This document shows, in pieces, positions 1 to 8,123 of a stretch of 47,500 nucleotides of DNA (its first letter is position 1; each line of letters begins with the position of its first letter). The DNA is from Deinococcus grandis. Its GTDB lineage: Bacteria > Deinococcota > Deinococci > Deinococcales > Deinococcaceae. Position numbers and translations under genes: made by a program. Below the pieces are notes generated by a model. The model was not told where the DNA came from and made no database searches. It worked only from the letters and a program-made list of their open reading frames with translations. The stretch lies in NCBI RefSeq assembly GCF_001485435.1, contig NZ_BCMS01000001.1, positions 1-47,500 of the forward strand, in the 5' to 3' direction.

Positions 1-218
<218 letters not shown>

Positions 219-243
219 AAAAGGGAGAGGCATCTCCTCTCCC
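219..243 (-). terminator. rho-independent terminator of luxS
   Basis: On the minus strand GGGAGAGG (243-236) pairs with CCTCTCCC (230-223) over a 5-nt loop and is followed by a TTTT tract (222-219). It lies about 20 nt past the luxS stop codon. Confidence 0.85.
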
Positions 244-261
244 CTCTTCGCACGTAGCGCC

Positions 262-729
262 TCAGCGCGGTAGGAGGATGGTCTCCTGAACCTTCAGCCC
301 CTGGGCCAGCGCGTCGGCGGCGTGCTGCCGCGCCCCCGCGAGGTCATGGTTGCGGTAGTTGCCGCACTCCAGTTCACTCACGCCGGGAATCGGGCGGTCA
401 TGGGCCGCCGTGTCACGCAGCGCCGCCTCGAAGGCCCGCAGGACGCCCTGCTCGTCGGGCTCGCCGATCACGGCCATGTACATCCCGGTGCGGCAGCCCA
501 TCGGGGAGACATCCACGACGTCATTCAGGTGATCGCGCAGGTACCCGGCGAGCAGGTGCTCCAGCGTGTGCAGGGCCGCCGGGTCGATCTCCGCCTGATT
601 GGGCTGGAGGAGTCGCAGGTCGTACTTGCTGATGGAGTCGCCGTGCGGGGTGGTCTTCACGCCCGCCAGCCGGACGTAGGGAGCCTGCACTTTCGTGTGA
701 TCCAGATCGAAGGATTCGACGTTCGCCAT
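262..729 (-). CDS. luxS: S-ribosylhomocysteine lyase LuxS
   Basis: LuxS cleaves S-ribosylhomocysteine to homocysteine and DPD, the precursor of autoinducer-2, in the cytosolic activated-methyl cycle. The 155-residue product has the expected family length. It shows the iron/zinc-binding HTLEH motif and the CGNYR segment that carries the third metal ligand. The start at 729 is preferred over longer in-frame options because a CACAAT -10-like box sits 7 nt upstream on the minus strand, the leaderless arrangement seen throughout this window, and because the mature LuxS N terminus begins here. It is divergent from lspA and ends in a strong terminator, so it is probably monocistronic. Confidence 0.96.
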   Translation of the reverse strand: MANVESFDLDHTKVQAPYVRLAGVKTTPHGDSISKYDLRLLQPNQAEIDPAALHTLEHLLAGYLRDHLNDVVDVSPMGCRTGMYMAVIGEPDEQGVLRAFEAALRDTAAHDRPIPGVSELECGNYRNHDLAGARQHAADALAQGLKVQETILLPR

Positions 730-857
730 ACGCCTGATTGTGCCGCTTTGCGCGCCGGGCAAACGGGACTCGCCGCGCACTCCTATAGATAGACGGGCCG
801 GACGGTGAAGACACGGCACCCTCGCGCGCCGCAAGGCGCCTTCATATACTGCGCGTC

Positions 858-1382
858 GTGCCCACCCTGCTCGATCACCCGCGCCGCGCGCCCGCGTGGC
901 TGCCCCTCGTCCTTGCCGCGCTGCTGATCGCCGCCGATCAGGCGCTGAAAGCCTGGGCGCTCGCGAACCTGCAGGAGGGCCTCCCGGCCCGCCCGTTCAT
1001 TCCGGGCCTGATCGACTGGGTACTGACCTTCAACACCGGCGCTGCCTGGAGCATGTTCAGCGGCAGCGCCGCGCCGCTGGCCCTGGGCCGCCTCGCGATC
1101 GGCCTGGGCATCCTGGTGTACCTGCTGGTGCGTCCGCAGCCGCGCCTGCTGAGCGTCACGCTGAGCATGATCGCCGCCGGGGCCATCGGGAACGCGATCG
1201 ACGGGCTGCGGCAGGGCAAGGTGACGGACATGATCCACTCGCCGCTCCTGAGCAGCGTCACGAACGCCCTGAACGCCGGGAACTTCCCGATCTTCAACAT
1301 CGCGGACTCGTGCGTGGTGCTGGGCACCCTGCTCCTGCTCGTCGCGAGCTTCGTCGGGGACCGCCGCAAACCCAGCATCTGA
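858..1382 (+). CDS. lspA: lipoprotein signal peptidase (signal peptidase II)
   Basis: LspA is the inner-membrane aspartyl protease that removes signal peptides from diacylglyceryl-modified prolipoproteins. The 174-residue protein has four hydrophobic segments. The two catalytic aspartates are visible in GNAIDGLRQGKVTDMI and FNIADSCV, and FNTGAAWSMF matches the conserved FNxGAAFS block. The start is a GTG. TATACT at 845-850 followed by 7 nt places transcription initiation on or next to this GTG, so the mRNA is probably leaderless. A strong terminator follows at 1399-1429. Confidence 0.95.
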   Translation: MPTLLDHPRRAPAWLPLVLAALLIAADQALKAWALANLQEGLPARPFIPGLIDWVLTFNTGAAWSMFSGSAAPLALGRLAIGLGILVYLLVRPQPRLLSVTLSMIAAGAIGNAIDGLRQGKVTDMIHSPLLSSVTNALNAGNFPIFNIADSCVVLGTLLLLVASFVGDRRKPSI

Positions 1383-1398
1383 GCGTTGTTCCATCACC

Positions 1399-1429
1399 AG
1401 ACCGCCGCCCCATCACCGGGCGGCGGTCT
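1399..1429 (+). terminator. terminator of lspA
   Basis: AGACCGCCGCCC (1399-1410) pairs perfectly with GGGCGGCGGTCT (1418-1429) over a 7-nt loop. Only a short T-containing tail (GTCTG) follows, as is common in GC-rich genomes. Confidence 0.75.
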
Positions 1430-1536
1430 GTCTGATGTGTGAGGGGTGACGTCACCGCCGCTCAGGTTGTCCGGCGACGCCCGTCCCGGCTGGGCCTGTC
1501 TTCGGGCCAGAGGACCGGCAGTCAGGGGTGAACGCG

Positions 1537-1570
1537 TGTCGCCCCCGTACCACGAGGGCAGGGGGCGACA
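1537..1570. terminator. hairpin after rpmB, possible terminator
   Basis: TGTCGCCCCC (1537-1546) and GGGGGCGACA (1561-1570) form a perfect 10-bp stem just past the rpmB stop codon. No T tract follows on either strand, so termination is inferred only from position and stability. Confidence 0.45.
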
Positions 1571-1588
1571 GCGAATCCCGGTTGGGGA

Positions 1589-1804
1589 TCAGGCAACGGC
1601 CTTACGGCACTTGCTGCACACGCGCAGACGCAGGCTGACGCCGCCGCGGGTAACCGTGAGGGGCTGCAGGTTGGGCTTCTGAACACGCTTGGTGACGCCC
1701 GTGACCTTACGACCCACGCCGCCCGCAGCGCGGGCCTTACCGCGGCGGACGACCGAGTTCACCACGATCGGCCCCTTACCGCACACTTCGCACACTTTCG
1801 CCAT
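1589..1804 (-). CDS. rpmB: 50S ribosomal protein L28
   Basis: L28 is a structural protein of the large ribosomal subunit. The 71-residue product starts with MAKVCEVCGKGP and is rich in Lys and Arg. It has two CxxC pairs (CEVC near the N terminus and CSKC near the C terminus), the zinc-binding form of L28. The start at 1804 is chosen because a GGAGA Shine-Dalgarno lies just upstream on the minus strand. The gene therefore has a leader, unlike most neighbours, and a promoter can be seen about 100 nt upstream at 1903-1932. Confidence 0.96.
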   Translation of the reverse strand: MAKVCEVCGKGPIVVNSVVRRGKARAAGGVGRKVTGVTKRVQKPNLQPLTVTRGGVSLRLRVCSKCRKAVA

Positions 1805-1902
1805 GATGACTCTCCTTCTTGAGCCTGATTTTTCCTTCTGGGCCGGGGGGGTACCCGTTCTGGGTGCCGTGCCGCGCCAGCCCAAATCAGACAAGCCGTC
1901 CG

Positions 1903-1932
1903 AATGTAGCACACCGGGAGGCCAGCAGGCAA
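1903..1932 (-). promoter_or_regulatory. probable rpmB promoter
   Basis: On the minus strand TACATT (1903-1908) is preceded by TGC, an extended -10, and by TTGCCT (1927-1932) at an 18-nt spacing. It would give an rpmB leader of roughly 90 nt. Confidence 0.5.
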
Positions 1933-1988
1933 AGGGGGGTGAGGTCCAGTCCCTGTCCGTCCGCACGCCCCCACCGCGGGCCCCACAG

Positions 1989-2018
1989 AAAAGCCGGACA
2001 GGCGCGAGGCCTGTCCGG
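1989..2018 (-). terminator. terminator of the GlsB-type gene
   Basis: On the minus strand CCGGACAGG and CCTGTCCGG form a 9-bp stem followed by CTTTTCT. An outer pair, CCCACAGA (1982-1989) with TCTGTGGG (2030-2037), encloses it and reaches the stop codon. Confidence 0.85.
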
Positions 2019-2037
2019 ACGTGAAGCTGTCTGTGGG

Positions 2038-2307
2038 TTAGCGCAGGACGCGCAGGGCCTTGAGGATGGCGATCAGCACCACGCTGCCCACCACGCCCCA
2101 CACGATGCTCCAGAAGCTGAAGCCGGCGCCGGCGACGCCTGCACCACCGATGTTCAGCCAGCTGCCGAAGATCGCCTGGGCCAGGAGGCTGCCGACAATC
2201 CCGATCAGGATGTTGGCGATCGCGCCCTGCTGGGCGTCCGTCTTCATGATGAGGCTCGCGAGCCAGCCGCACAGTGCACCAACCAGAATAGTAATGATCC
2301 AACCCAT
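2038..2307 (-). CDS. GlsB/YeaQ/YmgE family membrane protein
   Basis: This is an 89-residue, strongly hydrophobic protein with about three transmembrane segments and the glycine-rich pattern of the transglycosylase-associated (GlsB/YeaQ/YmgE) family, for example GALCGWLASLIMK and ANILIGIVGSLL. Members are often stress-induced small envelope proteins, but no enzymatic activity is established. A GGAGG Shine-Dalgarno lies 8 nt before the ATG at 2307, so the gene is leadered. It has its own terminator and probably forms a single transcription unit. Confidence 0.88.
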   Translation of the reverse strand: MGWIITILVGALCGWLASLIMKTDAQQGAIANILIGIVGSLLAQAIFGSWLNIGGAGVAGAGFSFWSIVWGVVGSVVLIAILKALRVLR

Positions 2308-2600
2308 GATTCCTACCTCCGTTTACTAGTTACTTGTGATGGGATTCAACGATTCCTGCGTTCGCTGTGAACCGTTTCGTTGTGAGAGCAGCATGCGACC
2401 CGCCCAGACCCCCAATTGTGGAGACCCGTACTTTCTCAAGAGGGGTTGAAGGTGGGATGGATGTCCCGCCAACCTGGGTTAAGGACTGGGGGTCTCCATG
2501 CCCTGCCTGACGCTCATTTCTGACCTGACCCGTAAGACAGTTAGGCCCGCGCGGACCCCACTGCCCTATCCCGGCTCCCCCTGCGCGGCGGGCGGCTGGG
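2308..2600. other. intergenic region with competing inverted repeats
   Basis: No gene is seen. AGACCCCC (2406-2413) and GGAGACCC (2420-2427) can each pair with the same segment around 2488-2497 (GGGGGTCT and GGGTCTCC respectively), giving two mutually exclusive hairpins. A thrB promoter box TAGCAT lies at the right end (2601-2606). Whether the paired region is transcribed is unknown. Confidence 0.4.
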
Positions 2601-2631
2601 TAGCATGGCGGGCACACGGAGGCCCCATCCC

Positions 2632-3567
2632 ATGCCCGGAACCCCACCCCCACCCCAGACCACACCGTTCACGGTGCGCGCCCCGGCCAGCAGCGCCAAC
2701 CTCGGCCCCGGTTTCGACAGCCTGGGCCTGAGCGTGCCGCTGTACACCACGCTGCACGTCACGCCACAGGCCACCACCCAGGTCATCCCGCTGGGACCGG
2801 AACTGGACGGCACGCCCGCCGACGAGAGCAACTACGTGTACCGCGCCATGGAACTCGCCGCGCGGCGTGCCGGTCGCCCCCTGCCCCCCGCCCGCATAGA
2901 AATAGAGACCGACGTGCCCCTGGCCCGCGGGCTGGGCAGCAGCGCCGCCGCGCTGGTCGCCGGGATCGTCGCCGGGAACGAACTGCTGGGCCGCCCCCTG
3001 GACGACCTGGCGGTGCTGGACGTCGCCGCGCGCGAGGAAGGCCACCCGGACAACGTCGCCCCGGCCCTGTTCGGCGGGATCGTCGTCGCGACGCTGGACA
3101 AGCTGGGCACGCACTACGTCCGTCTGGACCCGCCCGCCCACCTGGGCGTGACCGTCCTGATCCCGGACTTCGAGCTGAGCACCAGCAAGGCCCGCGCCGT
3201 GCTGCCCAAGGAGTACAGCCGCGCGGACGCCGTGCACGCCCTGTCGCACGCCGCGCTGCTGGCCGCCGCCCTTGCGCAGGGCCGCCTGGACCTGCTGCGG
3301 CACGCCATGCAGGACTACATCCACCAGATCTGGCGCGCGCCCCTCGTGCCGGGCCTGAGCGACATCCTGGAAGACGCCTGGAGGCACGGCGCGCTCGGCG
3401 CGGCCCTCAGCGGCGCCGGACCCACCGTGCTGTGCTTTCACGACACCCGCGAACCCACCGCCCCCCTGCACGCCTACCTGCACGGCGTTATGGCCCGCAA
3501 CGGCCTGGAAGGCCGCGTGCTGGACTTCCCCATCGACGCGGCCGGGACGCTGGTGGAGCGGGCGTAA
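2632..3567 (+). CDS. thrB: homoserine kinase
   Basis: ThrB phosphorylates homoserine, the penultimate step of threonine synthesis; thrC, the last step, lies at 20717-22141. The 311-residue protein is a GHMP kinase: the N-terminal motif ASSANLGPGFDSLG, the ATP-binding loop PLARGLGSSAAAL and a C-terminal GAALSGAGPTVL are all present. The upstream ATG at 2605 is rejected because it lies inside a TAGCAT -10 box (2601-2606). The ATG at 2632 has GGAGG at 2618-2622 with a 9-nt spacer, so this gene has a short leader of about 19 nt. A terminator follows at 3586. Confidence 0.95.
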   Translation: MPGTPPPPQTTPFTVRAPASSANLGPGFDSLGLSVPLYTTLHVTPQATTQVIPLGPELDGTPADESNYVYRAMELAARRAGRPLPPARIEIETDVPLARGLGSSAAALVAGIVAGNELLGRPLDDLAVLDVAAREEGHPDNVAPALFGGIVVATLDKLGTHYVRLDPPAHLGVTVLIPDFELSTSKARAVLPKEYSRADAVHALSHAALLAAALAQGRLDLLRHAMQDYIHQIWRAPLVPGLSDILEDAWRHGALGAALSGAGPTVLCFHDTREPTAPLHAYLHGVMARNGLEGRVLDFPIDAAGTLVERA

Positions 3568-3585
3568 CCGCCCGGCCAAGTCGAC

Positions 3586-3618
3586 AGCGCCGCTCCCATG
3601 CACAGGGGCGGCGCTTTC
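3586..3618 (+). terminator. terminator of thrB
   Basis: AGCGCCGC (3586-3593) pairs with GCGGCGCT (3608-3615), extended inwards by three further pairs, followed by TTC. Confidence 0.75.
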
Positions 3619-3644
3619 GGCTGTACGGAACAAGCTGTGCGGAA

Positions 3645-3678
3645 CAAAAAGAAGGAAGCCCCTCTAGGAGGAGCTTCC
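3645..3678 (-). terminator. terminator of tRNA-Pro
   Basis: On the minus strand GGAAGC and GCTTCC close a hairpin just past the tRNA 3' end, followed by TTCTTTTT. Confidence 0.85.
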
Positions 3679-3759
<81 letters not shown>

Positions 3760-3774
3760 ACATCCAGCCCCAAA

Positions 3775-3803
3775 ACTATAGGGGGCGTTCCGGAATCCGT
3801 CAA
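3775..3803 (-). promoter_or_regulatory. tRNA-Pro promoter
   Basis: On the minus strand TTGACG (3798-3803) is followed after 17 nt by TATAGT (3775-3780). Transcription would start about 8 nt before the mature tRNA 5' end. Confidence 0.85.
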
Positions 3804-3867
3804 GGGCATGCCGGGCTGGCGGGACACGCTTTGTATCTGCGGGGGTGGCGTGGCTATCCTGCCGGGC

Positions 3868-5103
3868 ATGACCCTGACTTTTGACGAGAAACTGCGCAAC
3901 TACGCGCGGCTGGCGGTGCGGGTGGGCCTGGGCGTGAAGCCCGGTCAGCGCGTGCTGGTGCAGGCCCCGGTGGAGACGGCGCCGCTGGCGCGCCTGGTGG
4001 TGCGCGAGGCGTACGCGGCGGGCGCGAGCTTCGTGGACGTCCGCTGGGATGATGACGACGTGCAGCTGGCGCGCTTCGAGCTGGCCCCGGACGGCACGTT
4101 CGAGCAGATCAGCCGCTGGCGCGTAGATGCCGAGATCGAGACGGCCGAGGCGGGCGGCGCCGTGATCGCGATCCGCGCCACGAACCCGAACCTGCTGGGC
4201 GGCGTGGACCCCGAGCGCGTGGCGACGCACCAGCGGACGGTCGCGGCCTACCGCCGTCCGTACACGGCGCAGGTGATGACGAACCGCCTGAACTGGAACC
4301 TGATCAGCGCGCCGGTCAGCGGCTGGGCGCAGCTGATGTTCCCCGACGCGAGCGCCGAGCAGGCCGTCGAGCAGCAGTGGGACGCGATCTTCGCCGCGAC
4401 CCGTGCCGATCAGCCCGACGCGGTGGCGCTGTGGGAGGCGCACCTGGGCGACCTGAAGCGCCGCCGCGAGCTGCTGACCGGCAAGCAGTACGCCGCGCTG
4501 CACTTCCGGGGCGGCGGCACGGACCTGACGGTGGGCCTCGCGGACGATCACGTGTGGGGTGGCGGCGCGGCCGACACGCCCGGCGGGATCACGTTCACGG
4601 CGAACATCCCCACCGAGGAGGTCTGGACCGCCCCGCACCGCGAGCGCGTGGACGGCACGGTCGTCAGCACCAAGCCGCTGTCGTACAACGGCACGCTGAT
4701 CGACGGCATCCGCATCGAGTTCAGGGACGGCCGGATCACGGGGGCCAGCGCCGAGCAGGGCGAGGGCGCGCTGCTGAAGATGATCGAGACGGACGAGGGC
4801 AGTCACCGCCTGGGCGAGGTGGCGCTGGTGCCGCACTCCAGCCCCATCAGCCGCTCGGGCCTGTTCTTCTTCAACACCCTGTACGACGAGAACGCCGCCT
4901 CGCACATCGCGATCGGCAGCGCGTACCGCTTCAACGTCAGGGGCGGCGTGGACATGAGCCTGGAGGACTTCAACGCGAAGGGCGGCAACGACAGCCTCAC
5001 GCACGTGGACTGGATGATCGGCAGTGACCGGATCGACGTGGACGGCATCACGAAGGACGGCCAGCGCGAGGCCGTGATGCGCGCGGGCGAATTCGTCATC
5101 TGA
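3868..5103 (+). CDS. aminopeptidase, M29 family
   Basis: This 411-residue protein belongs to the thermophilic-type metallo-aminopeptidases (M29; AmpS, aminopeptidase T), cytosolic dinuclear metal enzymes that trim N-terminal residues from peptides. Family blocks are visible: GLGVKPGQRVLVQ near the N terminus, IPTEEVWTAPH, LGEVALVPHSSPIS, and the C-terminal block with LFFNTLYDENAASH and the metal-ligand region GGNDSLTHVDWMIG. Length fits the family. The start at 3868 is chosen because TATCCT (3855-3860) lies 7 nt before it, indicating a leaderless mRNA; an ATG further upstream would lie before the promoter. Confidence 0.92.
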   Translation: MTLTFDEKLRNYARLAVRVGLGVKPGQRVLVQAPVETAPLARLVVREAYAAGASFVDVRWDDDDVQLARFELAPDGTFEQISRWRVDAEIETAEAGGAVIAIRATNPNLLGGVDPERVATHQRTVAAYRRPYTAQVMTNRLNWNLISAPVSGWAQLMFPDASAEQAVEQQWDAIFAATRADQPDAVALWEAHLGDLKRRRELLTGKQYAALHFRGGGTDLTVGLADDHVWGGGAADTPGGITFTANIPTEEVWTAPHRERVDGTVVSTKPLSYNGTLIDGIRIEFRDGRITGASAEQGEGALLKMIETDEGSHRLGEVALVPHSSPISRSGLFFFNTLYDENAASHIAIGSAYRFNVRGGVDMSLEDFNAKGGNDSLTHVDWMIGSDRIDVDGITKDGQREAVMRAGEFVI

Positions 5104-5183
5104 ACGCAGAAGGCTCATGGCAGATGGCCGATGGCTCAGCAGCCCCGGCCATCTGCCATCTGCATTCAGCCATCGGCACCCGG
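5104..5183. repeat. imperfect palindrome between convergent genes
   Basis: The gap between the convergent aminopeptidase and carbonic anhydrase genes is filled by short repeated words such as GCAGATGGC and CGATGGCT, with GGCCATCTGCCATCTGC on the other arm. Together they make a long imperfect hairpin. It probably serves as a bidirectional terminator. Similar word-repeat palindromes occupy two other convergent junctions in the window. Confidence 0.6.
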
Positions 5184-5906
5184 TCAGGGCCGCAGGTCTT
5201 CCTCGTCCACCAGGAAGTCCACGGCGCCGCTGCCGATCTCGTAGTACGCGCCGATCACGCGGATCTGCCCGGCGGCCTCCGCCTCGCGGATGACGGGCTC
5301 GTCGCGCAGGAGGCTCACCTGGTAGCGGACGTTGTTCAGGACCGCCTCGCGCATGCGGGCCTTCTTGTCGCGGATGGCGGGCATGGCCTGCAGGCTGGGC
5401 TGGATGCGGCGGATCAGGTTCTGGAGGTGGTGGGGTTCCTCCGCGACGCGTTCCTCTGGCAGCAGCGCGGCGGCCACCGCCCCGCAGGCCTCGTGGCCCA
5501 TCACGACCACGAGGTGCACGTCCAGGTGGCGGATGGCGTACTCCAGTGTGCCCAGTCCGGCCTCGCCGACGACGTTCCCGGCGACGCGCACCACGAACAG
5601 CTGCCCCAGGCCCTGATCGAACACCAGTTCGACCGGCACGCGGCTGTCGCTGCACGCGAGGATCGCGGCGTACGGCGTCTGGCCCATGATCTGCGCGCGG
5701 CGTTCGTTGGCGCTCATCTCCGGGCGGGTGGCCTGACCGCTGAAGAAGCGGGCGTTGCCGTCCTTGAGGGACTGGATGGCCGCGTCGGGCGTGGCGACGT
5801 CGGACTCCTTGATGTCCGCGATGTCCTCCATGCTCGCGCCGCGGCGGATGGCGTCCAGGATGCGGCGCTCGAGGTCGGCGGCGATCTGCGGGGCGGAAGC
5901 GTCCAT
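5184..5906 (-). CDS. beta-class carbonic anhydrase
   Basis: This enzyme interconverts CO2 and bicarbonate in the cytosol. The 240-residue protein has the beta-class zinc site: Cys85, Asp87 and Arg89 in ACSDSRVP, and His138 and Cys141 in GHEACGAV. An N-terminal helical segment of about 40 residues precedes the core. In-frame ATGs exist upstream, but TAGCAT on the minus strand ends 7 nt before the ATG at 5906, so that ATG is the likely leaderless start. The gene is convergent with the aminopeptidase and divergent from the small gene at 5995. Confidence 0.94.
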   Translation of the reverse strand: MDASAPQIAADLERRILDAIRRGASMEDIADIKESDVATPDAAIQSLKDGNARFFSGQATRPEMSANERRAQIMGQTPYAAILACSDSRVPVELVFDQGLGQLFVVRVAGNVVGEAGLGTLEYAIRHLDVHLVVVMGHEACGAVAAALLPEERVAEEPHHLQNLIRRIQPSLQAMPAIRDKKARMREAVLNNVRYQVSLLRDEPVIREAEAAGQIRVIGAYYEIGSGAVDFLVDEEDLRP

Positions 5907-5994
5907 GCGCGGCATGCTACGCCCCGGCCCGGCGCGGCCGCTGAACCCCGTCCAGTCACGCCGGGCCGGGCGGGCCCCCCGGTATGCTGCGCGG

Positions 5995-6348
5995 ATGGAC
6001 ACGCTGACCGACCTGCTCGAACGTTACGCGACCCTGCGCGACACGATCCTGGGCCTGGAAGCCGAACGGGACGAGCTGGGCGCGCAGATCAAGGCGGCGC
6101 TGCAGGGCGGCGAGCACGCCGAGACGGACCTGTACCGCGCGACCCTGAAGGCCTCGCGGCGCGTGGAATACCCCCTGGACCGCTTCCGGGAGGTGTTCGG
6201 GGACGCCGCCGCGCTGGAGGTCGCCACGATCGACCGCAGGCGGGCCGACGCCCTGGTGAAGGCCGGGGATCTGGACGGCGAGCGCCTGCGGGACCTGGCG
6301 GTCGTGAAGGAGACGCAGGCGCTGGTGTTGCAGCCCAAGACCCGCTGA
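5995..6348 (+). CDS. hypothetical protein, helical N terminus
   Basis: I do not recognise this 117-residue protein. The first 40 residues (LTDLLERYATLRDTILGLEA and onward) look like an amphipathic or coiled-coil helix. The rest is charged and soluble, with no signal peptide or membrane segment. Codon use matches the neighbours, and TATGCT (5983-5988) stands 6 nt before the ATG, which supports a real leaderless gene divergent from carbonic anhydrase. Confidence 0.7.
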   Translation: MDTLTDLLERYATLRDTILGLEAERDELGAQIKAALQGGEHAETDLYRATLKASRRVEYPLDRFREVFGDAAALEVATIDRRRADALVKAGDLDGERLRDLAVVKETQALVLQPKTR

Positions 6349-6435
6349 CCGGGCGCACCGACATGTGCGGGTGGCGTGACGCGGGGCTGACCCTCCGGGG
6401 ACGTGGTGCTGACCGGGCGGGGGCACGCTGGGCGC

Positions 6436-6642
6436 ATGACGCTGATCTCCCTGCATCCGCTGCTGGACCCGGCCCTGCCCGCTCACCGTCAGCTGCCCGG
6501 CGACGTGTTCATCTGGACCGGGGTGGGCGCGTGGCTGGGCGGCGAGGCCTTCACGGCCGCCGCGCACGTCCGGACCGAGCGGGAGGTCCGGCAGGCCCGC
6601 CTGAGCGGCGCGCAGAGTGAACTGGACCGCCTGACCCGCTGA
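6436..6642 (+). CDS. small hypothetical protein
   Basis: This is a 68-residue unrecognised protein with a short hydrophobic stretch in the middle (VFIWTGVGAWLGG) and an Arg/Glu-rich C-terminal helix. The ATG at 6436 has CACGCT 6 nt upstream, a one-base variant of the leaderless -10 seen elsewhere here. It could be co-transcribed with the gene at 5995. A perfect GC-rich hairpin at about 6657-6692 follows. Reality of the gene rests on codon pattern and the upstream box only. Confidence 0.55.
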   Translation: MTLISLHPLLDPALPAHRQLPGDVFIWTGVGAWLGGEAFTAAAHVRTEREVRQARLSGAQSELDRLTR

Positions 6643-6707
6643 CCTGCCGCAAGCGCAGGGGCGGCCCCGACGCGATGTCCGGGGCCGCCCCTGATGGATG
6701 GCATGAA

Positions 6708-6812
<105 letters not shown>

Positions 6813-6869
6813 CGTCCAGACCATAGCACATGCCCGGCGGGGCTGTGCAGTCCCGCCGGGCGTGCATCA

Positions 6870-6902
6870 AGAAGAAGCGCCGGAATCCGAAGATCCGGCG
6901 CT
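6870..6902 (-). terminator. terminator of tRNA-Leu
   Basis: On the minus strand AGCGCCGGAT and ATTCCGGCGCT make a long stem with a TTCG-containing loop, followed by TCTTCTT. Confidence 0.85.
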
Positions 6903-6905
6903 ATC

Positions 6906-6990
<85 letters not shown>

Positions 6991-7010
6991 TTGGGTGAGA
7001 GGCGAAAGCA

Positions 7011-7039
7011 ATACTAGGGGTGAAGTGCGCGCGTGTCAA
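7011..7039 (-). promoter_or_regulatory. tRNA-Leu promoter
   Basis: On the minus strand TTGACA (7034-7039) is followed after 17 nt by TAGTAT (7011-7016). It is back-to-back with the rpsO promoter. Confidence 0.85.
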
Positions 7040-7048
7040 GACGCCCGC

Positions 7049-7076
7049 TTGCACCGACGCGCGGACGTGATATGCT
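7049..7076 (+). promoter_or_regulatory. rpsO promoter
   Basis: TTGCAC (7049-7054), a 16-nt spacer and TATGCT (7071-7076) fit a sigma-A promoter. Transcription from about 7083 gives an untranslated leader of nearly 90 nt before rpsO. Confidence 0.7.
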
Positions 7077-7105
7077 CATGTTTGCCGTCGTGACGCGGTC
7101 GGGCC

Positions 7106-7125
7106 CCGGTGAGCACCGGTTTTTT
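7106..7125 (+). terminator. terminator-like hairpin inside the rpsO leader
   Basis: CCGGT (7106-7110) pairs with ACCGG (7115-7119) around a GAGC loop and is followed directly by six T residues (7120-7125). It lies between the rpsO promoter and its ribosome-binding site with no gene in between to terminate, so an attenuator is possible. Confidence 0.55.
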
Positions 7126-7169
7126 CCTGGCTGACACGCACGGGACACCACAACAAGAGAGGTATCACC

Positions 7170-7445
<276 letters not shown>

Positions 7446-7446
7446 G

Positions 7447-7579
7447 ACCGACTCGGATTGAACGGTTCTGGCGAACCATTCAATCCGAGCGGATGCGAGC
7501 AGGAGCAAAACGGGTTCCGGGCGTGGAGTTGGCAACCCGGTGATGTTCCGGGTTGTCAACGAAACAGACGGAATCCGTA
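7447..7579 (-). repeat. structured intergenic repeat, copy 1 (reverse)
   Basis: This copy lies in reverse orientation between convergent rpsO and the GGCT-like gene. Its stem A arms are CAACCCGG and CCGGGTTG; its stem B arms begin with GGATTGAA and end with TTCAATCC. It shares the core text around CCGGGCGTGGAGTTGGC with copy 6. The end towards rpsO is slightly degenerate, while the other end keeps CAGACGGAATCCGTA. Confidence 0.85.
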
Positions 7580-7633
7580 CCGGACCGCGCCCCGCACGCC
7601 GCCGCCCCCGCAAGGATGGGCGGCGGTGTTCTG

Positions 7634-8080
7634 TTACCGGCCGTCGGCGCCGGGCTGGTCGCGGTCCGGTACGTCCCGCCAGTCGCCGCTGGGCACCACG
7701 CTCGCGCCCGGCGCCCGCAGGCGGTCCGCGCGGGCGTACACGTACACCCAGGCGGTGAGGTCCTCTCCCCCGTCCACCTGCAGGGACGCGATCTGCCGGG
7801 TGTACAGGGGCGGCGTGTCGTGCAGGCCCTCCAGGTCGTCCAGGCCGGGCAGGGCCGCCTCCCAGGCGGGCGGGTCGTAGGTCAGGACCGCGCCGCGCAC
7901 CGCCGCGTCCGCCGGGCCGGGCGTGAGGGCCGGGTACCCCTCGGGGTGGAGGTGGTGCAGCGTGAAGCCGCGCAGCGTGGCGGGCCGCGCCGTGAAGCCC
8001 CGCGCGGCGACGTGGGCGTTGCGTTCGCCGGGCAGCAGGGTGCCGTACACGAACACGCGGGGGGGGCCGGGGTCGGTCAT
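7634..8080 (-). CDS. gamma-glutamylcyclotransferase-like (GGCT/AIG2 fold) protein
   Basis: The 148-residue protein opens with RVFVYGTLLPGERN, the YGTL substrate-loop signature of the GGCT/AIG2-like fold, and contains the usual DDLEGL helix with acidic residues followed by a Tyr/Val-rich strand (TAWVYVYARAD). Family members act on gamma-glutamyl peptides or amines, or have no known substrate, so a specific reaction is not assigned. The start at 8080 has TACAGT 6 nt upstream on the minus strand, the leaderless pattern. Confidence 0.82.
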   Translation of the reverse strand: MTDPGPPRVFVYGTLLPGERNAHVAARGFTARPATLRGFTLHHLHPEGYPALTPGPADAAVRGAVLTYDPPAWEAALPGLDDLEGLHDTPPLYTRQIASLQVDGGEDLTAWVYVYARADRLRAPGASVVPSGDWRDVPDRDQPGADGR

Positions 8081-8123
8081 GCCCGGACTGTACCGCCAGG
8101 AACCGCCGGGGCACCGGGCCGTT

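Noticed and set aside
730..857. Possible SAM or SAH riboswitch between luxS and lspA
   Set aside because: Both genes appear leaderless, with -10 boxes 7 nt from their start codons, leaving no room for a leader RNA, and no riboswitch core was recognised.
2605..2607. Earlier ATG for thrB
   Set aside because: It lies inside the TAGCAT -10 box at 2601-2606; the ATG at 2632 has a proper GGAGG.
6830..6863. GC-rich hairpin between tRNA-Leu and SRP RNA
   Set aside because: It is a stable GCCCGGCGGG-type stem but has no T tract on either strand, and tRNA-Leu already has a better terminator at 6870-6902.
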